Position numbers and translations under genes: made by a program. The notes under the pieces are model-generated. The model did not search any database, was not told where the DNA came from, and worked only from the letters and a program-made list of their open reading frames with translations. This document shows positions 1-13,044 of a DNA stretch of 64,000 bases, in pieces. How positions within the stretch are numbered: the first letter of the stretch is position 1; every line of letters begins with the position of its first letter. The DNA is from Prochilodus magdalenae (Eukaryota; Chordata; Actinopteri; Characiformes; Prochilodontidae): positions 598,501-662,500 of the forward strand of contig JAMWET010000727.1 of assembly GCA_024036415.1 (NCBI GenBank), written 5' to 3'.

Positions 1-639
1 TTGTGGGGAAGCTTCCGCCACAAATTGTCGAGAGACACTTCGGAAGGCAGGAGAGGGTCTTTTTTGGGCGGCACGTGTAAATTGAGGGAATCTCACTTCG
101 AGATGAGACTCCTCTTGGGTGCAGCTAAAACTCCAGCTAAAGCAAAGGCATGTCGGCACTCGTGGAGTATTGGGAACGTTACGAAACAAGCAGTCACCGC
201 TCTGTAAAACGGAGGGCAGTTCTGTATGAAAACATTCACTTGGCTACATTGTGCTAATGCGCAAGTTTGTGTAGCAACTAGATGTGCTGAGCTGTATGTG
301 CCGAATTTCAAGTATGAGCAGGATGCCCCAAAAAGCCTACATGTTATGTGCAGAGTTGGGGTTTAAACCTTTGTATATAGGTAAATGTATAGTAATAAGG
401 AAGATATTGGATATTGGAGATGAAGCTGGTCACATTCCATTAAAATGATTAAAGCTGAGGAATGGAATATTGATATCTAGTGTTTGTGCAATCCATCTAT
501 GCTGGGAGTAGACTTCCTTTAACAATGGCAACAGTCATAGTGTCTAAACCAGGACTGTCCAAAATTAAAATACATATTTAATGACGTTATATGTAGTATA
601 AAAATCTTTGTTCCCTGATTGGGTGAAGAGGTAGGTTTA

Positions 640-1030
640 AACTAGCGATCTCCATCACTGGTCCTGGACCTTCCTGCAATGTCTAGGTCCAACAACAATC
701 TTCCCTATCTGCTCAAGCTAGCTAACTTCCTCAGAAGTTCCTGAATGGTTTTTATCTAGACAATTAAGTTAGGAAAGGGCAGCATGTTAAACTGTGGACC
801 ACTGGTTTAGGTCCAGGTACCAATAGTGGGTTCTGAAAATGCTTGTTTTGGCCCACAGCAAGTTAGCCTAAACCAGTGGTCTGCAACTCAGGTCCTGGAG
901 AGCTTGATTACCTGGATCAGATGCATTCGAGAACTTCAGGTGATCTTAGTTAGAAGAAGTTAGTTAGCTTAAGCAGGTTTGGCAGAATTGCAGTTTTGAC
1001 CTTGACACTGCAGGAAGGTTATGGACCAAA
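640..1030. repeat. Dispersed 'ctggtcctgga' repeat fragments
   Basis: Two fragments (about 645-700 and 873-1030) carry the motif with ACTGGTCCTGGA or CAGGTCCTGGAGAGC near one end, and GCAGGAAGGTTATGGACC near 1010-1027. The same motif frames the better preserved 46765-46946 element. They look like decayed copies of a non-autonomous transposon common in fish. The family name is not established. Confidence 0.4.
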
Positions 1031-2499
1031 GTATTAAATGTGATAATTGGATTCATTATGTAATTAGTAACCAGCATGATGTAATAAAACACATAGCTCC
1101 TTATTAGCACGTTGTTTTGTCTTTTTGGGCCCTTGGCCGACTATAAACAAGTCACTTTGGTGCCTCAAGACCAAAATTGGATGGAGTCATGTTTTCAAGA
1201 ACATGCTGAAATCATTTTTATCAACACAGTGACACTATATAAATTGGTAGAACCTATCTGGAGTTTGCTTCTGAATTAGCAGAGCATGCACTTTTGTTAT
1301 CTGTCCTGTAGAACGATTAGTTGGGAAAGAGGCTTGTTGATGCTTCCAGTATTTCACTGCACCTTCCAAACCTATGACCTCAGAAGTGTAATAGGAATAG
1401 TGGGTGGTCCTGTGCAGGCTTGCATGATTAGCTACAGCTGTAAACTGAAGAACATAATGATTCTGATGTATCATGACCACATGAAGGCATGTCCTGCATG
1501 CCCCATGTACGTCTGGCCCAAGTGTTTAATTCAGGTTCTTCCTATTTGAGCACTCAACCTCAAGGATTTTATTCTCACCATTCAACATTTGGGGGTTTAA
1601 AACATAAGCTGCCTGCTTTTTTCCGGTTTTAAGGCGTCAGGAGTGAGGGGTCGTGTTTTAATTTTACCTGTGAAGCCTCAAGGTAGCAATTTTCAGACCG
1701 AATTTCCCACACAAGAGAATGAAAGGCAATTGTAGACAGCTATATCCTTTCAGCCGTTAATGGATCTTATAGCCATGTGGAGCATGTCAGCCTGAAGGCT
1801 GAGGACGAAGGGAATAAAAGCTCCTCAAATCCAAACAAGTTGAAATTCTTCCCACTTGAAATTCTCCAGGAATCTCAAGATGAGTTCCTGACTGCTTGGA
1901 GAGGCACCAAATGCTTTCCCTGGGCCGGGATGAGTGTCAGGCCTGCCAGCTGATCTCAGTACAGAATCTGATGAGCTCTCCATGGGCTGTCCTATGTCTA
2001 TAATGAGAACACTGCTGTCTCTGATATTGGCTTGTCTCCGGGAGAACAGTTACTGCTGTGCTTCAATCTACTGGAGGGGTTATTTGCGATGGGCTAGATT
2101 TGCAGAAATTGGGGCCTGTGCGATCCAATTTGTGTTCTAGTAAACAGAGAACCGATATTGTTTCGGCTTTCAGCTAAAGTTTGTTGCCATCTTGGCATAA
2201 TGGACAATGTTTGAGCATTACCGGACAACCAAATACTTTGGAAATGTATGGCCTAGTTAGTTAATATGTTAATTCCTAAAGTGTCTGAGCTCTTTTTATT
2301 ATCAGTTTGTTCCCTATTTGAAATAGAGCTATTACGACAGTCCGCCAGATCCAGGAACTTCCTCTGGAAGGTATTTGTGTGAAAGTCAATAGAGAATAAA
2401 GAGAGGAGCTCACCAACGAAAATGGTTTACCACGGGATGTAAACCACTCAAGTCTCAAAAAAAAGAAAAAAGATTAGAGTTTGTCTTACTTACTTTCCA

Positions 2500-2531
2500 A
2501 AAAGTAGAAAAGAAAAGAAAGAAAGAAAGAA
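2500..2531. repeat. Short (GAAA)n purine tract
   Basis: About 30 bp of GAAA/AAAG repeat, directly before the Tc1 transposase remnant. Confidence 0.7.
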
Positions 2532-2534
2532 ACT

Positions 2535-3000
2535 GCTTATCCAAAGCATACAACCTCACTTATCAAGCATGGTGGTGGTAGTATTATGGCCTAAACATAT
2601 ATGGCTGCCTAAAGAATTGATCCCCCTGTGAATTCTGCAATGCATAGGTCTACATGATCGGTTCAGATTCAGCCAAATGTTTCAAACTCATGGGATCCAC
2701 AGTGCAGATGGAAAGCAACCCGAAGCATACTTCAAAGGCATTCCAAGACGAAGAAAAGTGGAATGTTCTGCAATTGGCCAGGTCTACCTCTTCACTTAAG
2801 TCCAAATTAAACATGCATTTCACTTACTAAGGGCAAAACACCCCAAGAACATGCAGGAAGTGAAGACAGCAGCAGTATATACAGGAATGTCAGAGCATCA
2901 CCATGGAAGAAGCCCAGCATCTGGTGATTTCTATGGGTCAACCAGGCATTTAGAAAATGACTTTTGAATCCATAAAAAGGGGGGCTGTGAATTAAACTGT
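2535..3000 (+). pseudogene. Degenerate Tc1/mariner transposase remnant
   Basis: Pieces in shifting + frames resemble a fish Tc1-like transposase. A KHGGGSIM block (about 2560-2590) corresponds to the conserved GGGS(I/V)M motif before the catalytic core. A NPKHTSKAFQ block (about 2725-2750) corresponds to the motif around the second catalytic Asp, which is Asn or missing here. A WNVLQ block and a QSITMEEAQHLVISMG block (about 2890-2945) correspond to the C-terminal helix. Frameshifts, stops and the lost catalytic residue make it non-functional. It lacks the N-terminal DNA-binding part, and no terminal inverted repeats were found. Confidence 0.7.
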
Positions 3001-3111
3001 CGTAATTCCTACACCGTTCTAAGAAATTGGGTATAAATGCTCTTAAATTAAAACTCTGAGCTCATTAGCTCAAATTCATTCCTCCACCAATACCTTGACA
3101 TCAGATATATA

Positions 3112-3644
3112 CAGGGGTTGGACAATGAAACTGAAACACCTGGTTTTAGACCACAATCATTTATTAGTATGGTGTAGGGCCTCCTTTTGCGGCCAATACA
3201 GCGTCATTTCATCTTGGGAATGACATATACTGCGTCCTGCACAGTGGTCAGAGGGATTTTAAGCCATTCTTCTTGCAGGATAGTGGCCAGGTCACTACGT
3301 GATGCTGGTGGAGGTTCGTCCTTCTTGGTGGTATGCTGACATTACCCTGGATACCGTGGCTCTTGATACATCACAAAGACTTGCTGTCTTGGTCACAGAT
3401 GCGCCAGCAAGACGTGCACCAACAGTTTGTCCTCTTTTGAACTCTGGTATGTCACCCATAATGTTGTGTGCATTGCAGTATTTTGAGCAGAACTGTGCTC
3501 TTACCTGCTAACTGAACCTTCACACTCTGCTCTTACTGGTGCAATGTGCAATTAATGAAGATTGGCCACCAGGCTGGTCCAATTTAGCCATGAGACCTCC
3601 CACACTAAAATGACAGGTGTTTCAGTTTCATTGTCCCACCCCTG
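3112..3644 (-). mobile_element. Internally deleted Tc1-like element, copy A (533 bp)
   Basis: The element is bounded by inverted repeats beginning CAGGGGTTGGACAATGAAAC (+ strand, 3112) and ending as its near complement at 3644. TA dinucleotides at 3110-3111 and 3645-3646 are the expected Tc1/mariner target duplication. Read on the minus strand, it retains the N-terminal helix-turn-helix part of a transposase (IPEFKRGHTVG-like), then joins near 3314 to a C-terminal transposase piece (EEWLKIPLTTVQ-like). The DDE core between them is deleted. It is non-autonomous. Copies B (24922) and C (42900) are close relatives. Confidence 0.85.
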
Positions 3645-3649
3645 TAGTT

Positions 3650-3945
3650 GCACCCTGAAGGAAGTGCTCCTAGGACGAAAGATAAAGGTTACGATAAATT
3701 TAGATTGACATGGACAATATTTATTGAGCTACACATACAGATTTGTGTTTCTCATTGTGATGCTGGGCCACCATGTTTTCTAGCACAGCATGCCAGACAT
3801 TTCGGCATGGAGTTGTAGAGGTTCCTAATGGTGTCCCGTGATAATCCATCACATGCTGTGTGGTGCCAACAAACCGTTCATTGTGACGCTGACCATGGTG
3901 CCTACAAACACAGATTCTATAACTGAATCTATAGCATGTTAATGT
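3650..3945 (-). pseudogene. Tc1-like transposase C-terminal remnant (family X)
   Basis: On the minus strand, about 3770-3870 reads as WDGLSRDTIRNLYNSMP-like, the C-terminal transposase helix of Tc1-type proteins (usual form EEWxxIPxxxIxxLxxSMPRR), followed by a GGP-type tail. The same block occurs at about 8300-8365 and 18790-18845 on the plus strand. The border TTGCACCCTGAAGGA at 3650 resembles the family's terminal motif (ACACCCAGAAGGAA). The element is truncated and broken by stops. Confidence 0.6.
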
Positions 3946-5211
3946 TTCGCCCAGCTATAATTGATTAACAGAGTTACCCTAACCAATATTGATAGCGCTA
4001 AATAAGAGCCACATGGTGTTTGGTCAGCAACAATGCAGAAGTCCTACTTTTTCCAATTTCAATGCTTTTGAATATGCATAATTAAGCCTGATCTGGACAC
4101 TATAGACATTTATAATGCATAATTACATTAATTAATAGAATATAGACTGGTAAATGCATTTTCAGTTAACGAGTTCAACATTAAGCCCAATGCAAATGTA
4201 TTGTTATAATGTATGAGAAGACTGGCTGAACGCCTACTGACAATATAAGGTACAGACTTCAGATTTGCACACCTCTCTACAAGAGAACATTGTGCCCTTT
4301 TTATGTAACTTTTTTATTTCAAAAATACCTCACACATGCAGTTCACTAGAGGCTTGACCTTTGGAGCATGCTAGCAGATTTGTACAGTCAGGCTATTGAT
4401 TTGCTGATCCTAATGTATGCAGAGTGAAGGCAGCCTACAGTGCGTGAGCAAGTGGTCCGAACACTGCGTGCAATCTGTATTCGGTGGAGGAGAGCGAAGT
4501 GAGGCAGATGGTGAGGTCATTGCAGTCCCACTGTGACGGCCCACTTGGTGTGACAAACAAAACGTGGAAAGACTCGAAACATCTGTCATTGTTCTTGCCG
4601 AGGCCTGCACAAGACCCAGCGTTTTCCGCTTGGCCCTGCTGGTGACGGATCATAGTTCTCACTAGCATGGAAATCGTGCCTGGATGGCATAAAGGGGCTT
4701 TCTGTCCAAAATCCCTGATCGGATAACTAAATCCTAGCTCTGGGAAAAAAGAAAAAAAAAAAGCTGGACCCAAACTAGACCAAATCAACTGGTGGTGAAG
4801 TTGTGAGTGTGGGAAGAGTGTTCCAACTGCATACTGTATACCAAGACTACAAAGTATATGTTGTTTATTGATCTTAGTGTATAATTTTGGCAGGTTAATA
4901 TGCAAATGTTAACGTACTTGATGGTTAAAACTTCACAGCATGGATGCTCTGTATGGGATTTTATGCTTGGACCTTTTGCTGAATTTTAAAATGTCCTGTC
5001 GTGGTTTATTTTTGGTTTTCCATTAGTGCTCTTGTGATCTTGTGAGGCTACGATATCACAGTACTGTTTTTTCGGGGGGTTTTTTTAAATACTGACCTTT
5101 CTGTTAGTTAGCTCGAGTGCTAGATATGTAAAGTTAAGCTATTTGCATTGTGTTCAAGGTTTCCCAGCTATCAACAGCTCTTCTTAATTCAAGTTACTTA
5201 ATTCTTAGTCT
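3946..5211. other. Intronic sequence with no recognised feature
   Basis: AT-rich unique-looking sequence. A 156-residue open frame on the minus strand (4435-4905) has no recognisable domain and no splice or promoter context, and I treat it as chance. Confidence 0.5.
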
Positions 5212-5424
5212 GGTTGGTGTAGCTCAGCGGATAACACCGCTACCCACCAGGGAACCACCACCACATGTGGGAGATTGGGGTTCGAATCCCGGTCTGGGTG
5301 ACTATGCTGTGCTACACCAATAAGAGTCCTTGGGCAAGACTCCTAACACTACACTGGCCTACCTGTAATATGATTAACCTTGTAAGTCGCTCTGGATAAG
5401 AGCATTAGCTAAATGCCATAAAGG
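5212..5424 (+). repeat. tRNA-derived SINE, copy 1
   Basis: The head GGTTGGTGTAGCTCAGCGG contains an A-box-like sequence, and GGTTCGAATCC near 5278-5290 is a canonical RNA polymerase III B box. The tail, about 5380-5424, carries GTCGCTCTGGATAAGAGC and AAATGCC, the tail motif seen on many teleost SINEs. It is a retroposed SINE and not a tRNA gene: the tRNA-like part cannot form a full cloverleaf and is fused to a tRNA-unrelated body. Related copies lie at 52879, 54419 and 60925. Confidence 0.85.
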
Positions 5425-5522
5425 TAAATGTTCTTGCTTCGTTTTGTATGTATCTGTGCCTATAAACGCCATGCCTGCAAGTATACATGGACATAGGCTC
5501 TTGTGAGTTATAGTACATGCTA

Positions 5523-5755
5523 TATATCGTCACTGTCCAAAGGAAAACAAGTATCTCCACAATGGCAACTTTACTGAAGTGGAGGAAAAACCTCTTTTAA
5601 TTCTAATGGAAGTCAATGGAACCAGACTGTCTTCTTTGGGAACATTACTGTTGGGCCATTCACACAGTGTAAACAACGGCTGCTGTGTTCAAATGCATAA
5701 AAAATAAAATAAACAAAAATGAAGATACTTGTTTTTCTTTAGACTTCGAAGATAT
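5523..5755 (+). mobile_element. MITE of the 'ATCGTCACTGTCCAAAG' family, copy 1
   Basis: A 233-bp element starting ATATCGTCACTGTCCAAAG and ending GATACTTGTTTTTCTTTAGA plus an inverted ATAT-type end. The left AAAACAAGTATCT and right AGATACTTGTTTTT are inverted complements. The internal AATGGAAGTCAATGGAACCA and the GTGTTCAA block recur in copies at 37192, 54748, 57964 and 59365. It has no coding capacity. Confidence 0.75.
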
Positions 5756-6784
5756 CTTAGATAACTACAGATTAGGAGGGATGCACATGGGCACTCAGTT
5801 AACTATTTGGAGGTGCTATTTTTCGAATACTGAAATCAGTTTTTGGGTACATGTTTTATTTTACCATGGAAAGATAAACTAAATTTACATGAAAACGAAA
5901 TGAAAAGCTGGAATTGATGTAAAAATGGCAAGTTCACATTTTGTATTACACTTTGCCAGTTCCGAACCTGAATGACTTACTCTGAATGGTTTGCCAAGGG
6001 TGCACGCAGACAGCATGGGACCGCCGTGGCTAACTAGGCTACTGACTTAACCTGACATAGACTAGAAAGAGTGAAGATATAGTCTTATATGCTGCTACAC
6101 CACTGTCATCACTTAAAAGGTATGCCTACTGCCCTGCATTAGCCCCACATAATTCGCTGTGGTTAGCTACTTATCTGTTTATTGACGCTTACAGGTACTC
6201 AAATATATGCACTTGTTGAAATGCGCATCCCTAATATTTAGTATCGAGTCCACAAATGAAACGCTGTGCACATATTGTAGTGAAAGGAGGGGTAGAACAG
6301 CCTGAAACAGGCTTTCGAAAAACGTTTCATGCAGGCAACCTTCAATACCCGAAGCCGAGAACCTCTGGCCCTTGTGTTTTTGCCTTCAGCAGTTCTTGAG
6401 CATTTGGCTCTCATTAAGGTAACCACATTTTCCCGGCAGAGACATTTAACTGAGAGTTAACGCTCCATGGCTGCTTCATTAGTCACTGGTTCAGCAAGTG
6501 TCTTTTATTCCCTCATCAACACAATAACTGACCATGTTAGCTCAGGGCGTTTAGTGTGTAAACAAAAAAAACATTTTCTCTTTTCCTCTCGTCTTAATCG
6601 TTTCCAAGCAAACCCCTAGCAGCCACTTCCATCCCATAAAACCTCATTTAGAACAAGACCAGCCAGCTGCTAATGCAGGTTTAGTGTTAGAGCGAGTGAG
6701 TGACCATTACCGTTACTGATCCTGCTACACTTGGTATTTATTTGAAAGGGAGAGTAAATAAAGGCTGATATGATTAGTGGATTA

Positions 6785-6920
6785 TTCTGCCTTGCAATGG
6801 ACTGGCAGCCTGTCCAGGGTGTATCCTACCTTCCGCCCATTTGGGAACTGGGATTCTGCTCCAGCACCGCTCGTGGCTCAGTAGGATTAAGCAGGTTTGA
6901 AGATGAAAGAGTGATGAGAG
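6785..6920 (+). repeat. Fragment of a common teleost dispersed repeat
   Basis: The segment has the word order GCAATGGACTGGCAGCCTGT, CCAGGGTGTATCCTACC and GGGATTCTGCTCCAGCACC, then a decayed end with AAGCAGGTTTGAAGATGAAA. The same repeat type is seen more fully at 36729-37055. I do not assign a named family. Confidence 0.55.
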
Positions 6921-7889
6921 ATGGTTGTTGGAGTTCAGAGAGACTCCCTAATAAACCCGCTCATATTATTGATGGGTATAATGTGCCAGCTAATGGTTGT
7001 ATTGCTATATCACTTGTACTTTCAACAAGAGCCTGCATTGTCATGTAGTTTATATATATATATAGAGAGGTAACGAATAACAAGTACTACCTTACTCCAG
7101 TTCATTGCTGTCTAGGGGAAACAGACGCACACTGGACTTTCTTTCCTCTGCCAATGCGCAATATTGCTGTCTACATGCATTAAATATAGAATATAAAATA
7201 CCATCATCTTCTTGAGTTTGAATTTAAATTTGAGTCTGAATTAACTCACTTGTTCTCTTATTGGAAAGAACAAAACTCTAAACAGGCACATCTCATTCTC
7301 ACTGATTACAGCCAGAAACATTTTAAACGAGGAAGAGATGGTACAGTCATTGAACAATCAATGAGACCGTGCTGTCTCTGTTCAGGACAAGGTCTTCATT
7401 GGCTTGCAGCAGACATGGGAAGCCCTCCTTTGTTGGGGAACGTGAATGAGCCAAACACTAAAGTTACTTACACAAATTTCATATGTGTGTTTAACACAGT
7501 ACCTTGGCTTTTAAGTTTGGTGTTTGTAGATCTCACCACTCTCAAAGAGATGCGAACCTGTTCTTGTACAACTGGAAATACTGCCCAGGGGCATTTTCAG
7601 GATGGTCGCTAAGTGGACGTTCATACAGAACTTTGATAAGGGTTTGACTAGCTGAATCCCCTGCCTCTCCACCTCCTAGCTTCACTTACAGAATATGAAA
7701 AGACCTGAAGCATACCACTTAGCATATACCATTATATGGTATAAATGAGAAGAGCGACCACTGGTTGAGATATTAATGGGAAAGGTCATGAGAATGAAGA
7801 GGACGTCTCCTGTTAGCCAATCAAATTAGTGGTTAAGCCATGACGGAGAAGGACTAGGAAGCATTTGTAGAGATTTGCACAAAAACAGT
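6921..7889. other. Intronic sequence with no recognised gene
   Basis: Contains a short TA tract at about 7048-7062 and otherwise unremarkable sequence. The 120-residue open frame at 7250-7612 has no recognisable motif. Confidence 0.5.
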
Positions 7890-8400
7890 AGCCAGAACTT
7901 ATCACCCTACCTGACTGTCCTTGTAGCCATGATTGCGGACATTCAGTGAGTAGTGATGTCCTCCATGAGTCATCCTGTCAGTGCCAGCACCATTAGCAGA
8001 CGACTGCACAACAGAGGACTACATGCACACAGACCACTTCGACAACCGGCCTTAACACCTTGTCACTGTCGCCAAAGACTGTAATGGTGCCATGCCAGAC
8101 TGTCATGGTGTGACTCGGTATGTCAGCGTGTCATCAGTGCTGAGTCCTGCTTTTGCTTTGGTGGAGAAAGAATCTGTGTGTGGAGGCACAAGGGTCAGTG
8201 CCAAGATGAGCTGTGGGTTGTCACACATGACATGTCCAGAAGGCCCAGTGTCACTCCACCTCCACCCCTACCACAAAATCTGTAGCAGCTGCGTGAGAAT
8301 AGTGAAGCTGCATGGGATGGATTATCACAGGACACCATCAGGAACCTCAACAACTCCATGCTGAGACGTCTGGCATGTTGCGTGCAGCTATTCCTTCGTC
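7890..8400 (+). pseudogene. Degenerate Tc1-like element, family X, copy 2
   Basis: Similar along its length to 18290-18850. The shared landmarks are GTGCCAGCACCA (about 7980), a SRRLHNRGLHAHRPLRQPAL-like segment (about 7993-8055) matching the second half of a Tc1 DNA-binding region, CCAGACTGTCATGG (about 8093), CACCTCCACCCCTACCAC (about 8256), and a WDGLSQDTIRNLNNSM-like C-terminal helix (about 8315-8362). Several frameshifts and stops, and absence of an intact DDE core, show it is dead. The ends are not clear in this copy. Confidence 0.6.
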
Positions 8401-11400
8401 GATGAGTGTATGTTTTTGAAATGACAATTTGACCTTCAGTTTCAAGCATCTTAGTCACTCCCCATTTAAAGAGATAGCAGTCTGACCCTGTATGACCAGG
8501 GATAACTGCCCGGCAGTGTTGGGAAGATGGCCGCAGAGTTAACAGCCTTTCCTAAAAGGACTGTGGTAAACATTTCACAAACTCCCCCAAAAAACCTCAT
8601 CAAATGACTAATGATCGTGGCCTGTTATACTGTTTCTGGTACATGTGAAAGCTGAAAGATGTGTGCAGAGATTTAAAATGTGGGATCAGAATGTGTAGTA
8701 GGTTCTTTTTAAAGAGAACCTCTTCTTCCGAATCTTAGAAAGAACCAGAGGAACAGGCAACATTCTGTTTCCTTCTCTATAGGAGGGGAAAATACAGCTG
8801 CTGGGGCTCAATGTAGCAACAAGATAAGCATTTGCCTTTCTCTGTCCTTTCATAACAGTACAAGGAGGCCCATATTTCACTGATATGAGAGCGCTACACG
8901 AGTCAGATAACTCACTCTGAATGCGTTATCAAGGTAGAATATTCCGTATGAGCTACAACTTCATCATTCTGTTCTCTGGGTTTTTGCCTTTGGTTGTTTT
9001 GTTCAGACTGCAAAGTCATTAGTTTGATATTTTGGTGTGAATGCAGATGCATTCATCTTACCTAGGTCCTATAGTGGGTTCCTGTCATAGCTGTTTCTAC
9101 TATTGCACTGTGCACGGTGCATTACTGCTGCTATTTGGATGCAGTAATCTAATGTGCTACTTTTAGCCTGGGTAATGCGTTGGAGATGGTACCTGCAATT
9201 TCAAAAAAGCCATTAAGCTCCGACACAGGCTTTTTTCCCTTTAAAGCCCCCCGTCAACCTGGCTTCAAATACTTACAATTTTGAAGAACAGTATGATATA
9301 GAAATAGGTGCTGTGGAAAAAAGGTTTACCAGTGTCAAATATTAAACTTAAGTTATTGGATTATTTCATTTATTATGCAAAATGGTTCAATAAATATGTG
9401 TACAAGTTTAATAGTAGATCAGTGCTTTAGACTTCTCGAGCTTCTGCTGGTGCTCCTACACATCCGAGCCTCTAGCGTGGATGGCGACCGTTCGCTGGGT
9501 GGTGAATAAAGAGTCCCAAATGGAGAACACAGCGTCTGTAGTGTTCTCGTGCAGGGTGTCGTAACGCTGACTAAACACCAAGTTAAACCTTAGCCAATGA
9601 AGACGGAGTCGTAGTAAGGTTGACCATTTACTGTCACTCTTCCTCATTAACATGCAGGTGAAAACTGAAAACAACAATACAGCATATTCAGTGTCACTAG
9701 TTGGAAATATTACTGTAAACACTGCTGTTCTGTATTACAGGTACGAGTAGCCATAGCCGCTAATATTGCTAATGCAACAGCTTTTTAACAACATCCATCT
9801 ACCACATGAACTTATTATGTTTTAATGCCAGATGAGCGTACGGCATTGCCTCTATAATGCTTCACAAGGGTGCACGTAGGCCCTCAGAACATAATCAGCA
9901 TGTCTGCCTCGCTTTGTTTTTCCGCCGAAAACCGCAAAACCGGAAGGACAAAACCAGAAGTGACGTCATCACATAGACGCTAAAGCTTGTCAAACTAAAA
10001 GTCAGTCAGATAACTTCCTTTCTTTAAATAACAATAAACAACAATACATACGTTTAAGAAAAATTAAAACGACAGAGAGAAAGACATTTAAGTGTAGCGA
10101 AGCGTCTAATGGTCATTTTAGAGAGCACGTTTTTGCAGACAACATTGAAGAAACCATCGCGTATCATATGTCCCATTATATTATATCCAATATTTCAGTG
10201 TCCAGTTGTAACCCCTAGCTAGCTAGGTTACCACCTGGGATGTGCTTCTGATACAAGCTCCCTTTATAAGAAACAGTCATATTTGGTTCCTATATTATAT
10301 TTGTCATTATTGTGCGTAATGACTGTAAAGTTTGATTGCGAGGAAACCCTGTGAGCCTTGATCTTGATGTTAGGGGAGGGTTTTCTACCGTATTGGATTA
10401 GACAGCTATCTGTCAGCTTCTGCAAATGAACAGCGTCTATCTGCACTGGTGTTATGAATCTTTAAATATGTTTATTTCGGAAAGCTTTAATATGTATACA
10501 TGTGCTCATTCTGGTTGGTATTTGTTATTGGGTATTTGAATTATTCAACATGATCAGTATGATCCAAATGGCATATTGTGATTTATTATATATAGAGTTA
10601 TATTGCTCAGCCCAAACTGATGGGCAGTTTAAGTTTAAGCCCTACAGCCCATGAACCGTTCTATGCTTTCAGTGAATGACTTCTGCCCGGCCAGTGGAGT
10701 TGATATGTTACAGCTGCTGAAGTTAGCAGGGAACAGCATCAAACAGTCTGCAGGCTAGGGTGTATGCACAAGAGGTATTGGGATGTGCTGATGATATGAG
10801 CCGTGTGCTTCACTAGATATCTCTGGCACAGACAGTATTCCACAGCCTACATGCACTGCATGGTACATCCTGCTACCCCTGCCCATACCTCCGTTCGCCT
10901 TGGCGATGTGGTCTGTCGAAGCTCTGGAACGCTCTAATGTCCCTGGAAGAGCCATCCAGAAAATGTGCTACGTTATTTGCCCATCTAGGGCAAACCAAGT
11001 GCATTTTCTGGTAGTGAGTTTATTCCTGTCTGGGTTGCTTTCCCCCACGGATTTGCTAATTCCCATGTCAACTCGGACGCTATGTCTGAACTCCTGTTTC
11101 AATGAATGGAATGTGAAATAGAATCTGAAAACTGTGAGATTGGGAAATGAGGTGTTTTAATAAGTAGATTGCAGGGCTCGTCATTAATTCTCATCCACTT
11201 GTTGTTTATCTGTCTGATGGGACGCAAGGTAGAATAACAAACAGACCTACTGAAGAGTATTTTGGCATATTGAGATTCTAACCATGTTTGAACCTTAACT
11301 TGATTACAAACAGGTTTCAGCTCTTAATGGTATTTTGATATACAAAGGAGTGCTTCATTTGGTGTGGGTCTTTAAAATGTGTGGTATATTTTACATGTGG

Positions 11401-13044
11401 AGTTTGATTTGTTCTTGTCTAGGGCAGTGGTCAAAAAAAAAGAGCGTTAAAGACACCAGCATGCGAACATGTTTCTAATTGAATTTGGCTTTTTCATTGA
11501 ACTGTAGTACGAAGGCATCAAACTGTCCTGCGCTCAGTTCCTTAAATAGGCGTATCACTGAGTGCAAGTATTAGGAAAGTGCAAGATAAACTCTAAACGT
11601 TTAGTGTAAGTGAAATGAAAGGTTAGTGACGAACTCTGCTTCTCTGCCTGATCAAGACCATGTGACGTTTCAAAGATGGTGGCGTAGCCTTGACGATGTA
11701 GACAAACCCATGACTTTTTGCTGATCTAAGGTTTTATTTTCTGGCAGAAATGTAGAATCTGTGTGAAATGTTGCATTACGAAGTTCTACCGGCCTGCAGG
11801 TCTAAGCCTAGTTTAGCCATAGTCTTAGTTTGGTCAGTGCACATGCTAGTATTATTGCAGAGGCATTGACATAAAATTTCATGAGGTATAACTACCTTTT
11901 AGTGGGCTGACATGCTAGGGGGAAGGAAAACTTGCTACATTTACATTTTCCAGAGACGGCTCTTTCTCTAAATGGCAAATTTGAACCTGACGTGAAGTGA
12001 AAATGTATTTTTAGTTTACCGTTTCTCTAGTTTATCCTCATTATTAGCATTAGGTGGAACGACATCAGGAAAACCCCAACCACAAACTGACGAGACATAA
12101 ATAATAATGAATGGGACGGATAAAGATTTCCACTTGACTGCTCTGGCAGTGTTCTGGTTAATGTTAGTAATTGTCCTCACCAGCCTTTAGTCATTGTAGC
12201 CACGGCCGGATTTCGTCATGTGAGGGTTTTTGCAGCAGTGTGCTTTCAGCATACAGCTTCCTTTCTGAGACGTCAGACCTTATGTTGACCGATCAATCTC
12301 TCTAGCCCTCCTCCTCCTCCTCACTGTGTTTCTTACCTCCGTTATCATGTGGTTCCATCAAAGTGAAGCTCCTTTAAGAAGCTGTTCTCTAACCAAGCCA
12401 GCATTTAAGGGATTATTCTTCTCCTCTGCGTCGCAGGACTTGGCCCTCCCGAATGATAGCATCTACATCCATTTACTTGTCACTTGAAAACTGTCATGAA
12501 GCTTTGGAGCCTACAGGCTGTGCGTCAACTCCATTAGCCTTGCGCTGTCCTGTGAAATTGGTAACGCTAACCTGGGTATCGAACATAAATGGGCCTACAC
12601 CGGAACACAAAGTGCAGCCGTGGCTTTTGGAAATTGAAATCATGTCGCTGGTGCAGCGGTGCAAAAATCTTGCTCACTGGAGGGGCCTGGCCAGATTGGG
12701 GATGATTTAACAGCTTTCATTGACAGGACATAATCAAAAAGTAGATGACTCAGGAACTGTTGGTGTCACCCTGATGCTGGTCCAGTCTAAATGTTTGATT
12801 CGCTGCTTTATCAGAGCCAGGAGCTTTGTCATAGTGAGATCTCAGATCATTCTGTAAATCCTTCTAAAGTTCCCACATGCCTTTAGGTGCCATTGCTAAG
12901 TCTCTCAAACTTTCAGCTTAGGCTATCCGGTAGCATCCATAACATTTAAGCTAATACATTAAAAAGTTCAGAAGCTTAAACCAATCTGTACTGCTTCTAG
13001 TGGTGTTTCATTATTCCACTGGCTTTCCGTGTTCCTTGTGGACT
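8401..13044. other. Intronic sequence with no recognised feature
   Basis: About 4.6 kb without recognisable coding sequence, RNA gene or clear repeat. It includes a homopurine-rich patch near 10070-10085 and a TCC-rich tract near 12306-12320. The 85-residue frame at 12453-12710 has no family resemblance. Confidence 0.5.

Noticed and set aside
3299..3511. Plus-strand 70-codon gene (and similar frames at 25080-25337 and 43033-43419 on the minus strand)
   Set aside because: These are antisense shadows of the Tc1 deletion-derivative transposase fragment, and recur only because the element recurs.
4435..4905. 156-codon minus-strand gene
   Set aside because: No domain, no splice context, and composition like the surrounding intron.
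5212..5424. tRNA gene
   Set aside because: A and B boxes are present, but the sequence is fused to a SINE body and tail, lacks a proper acceptor stem pairing, and recurs in dispersed copies.
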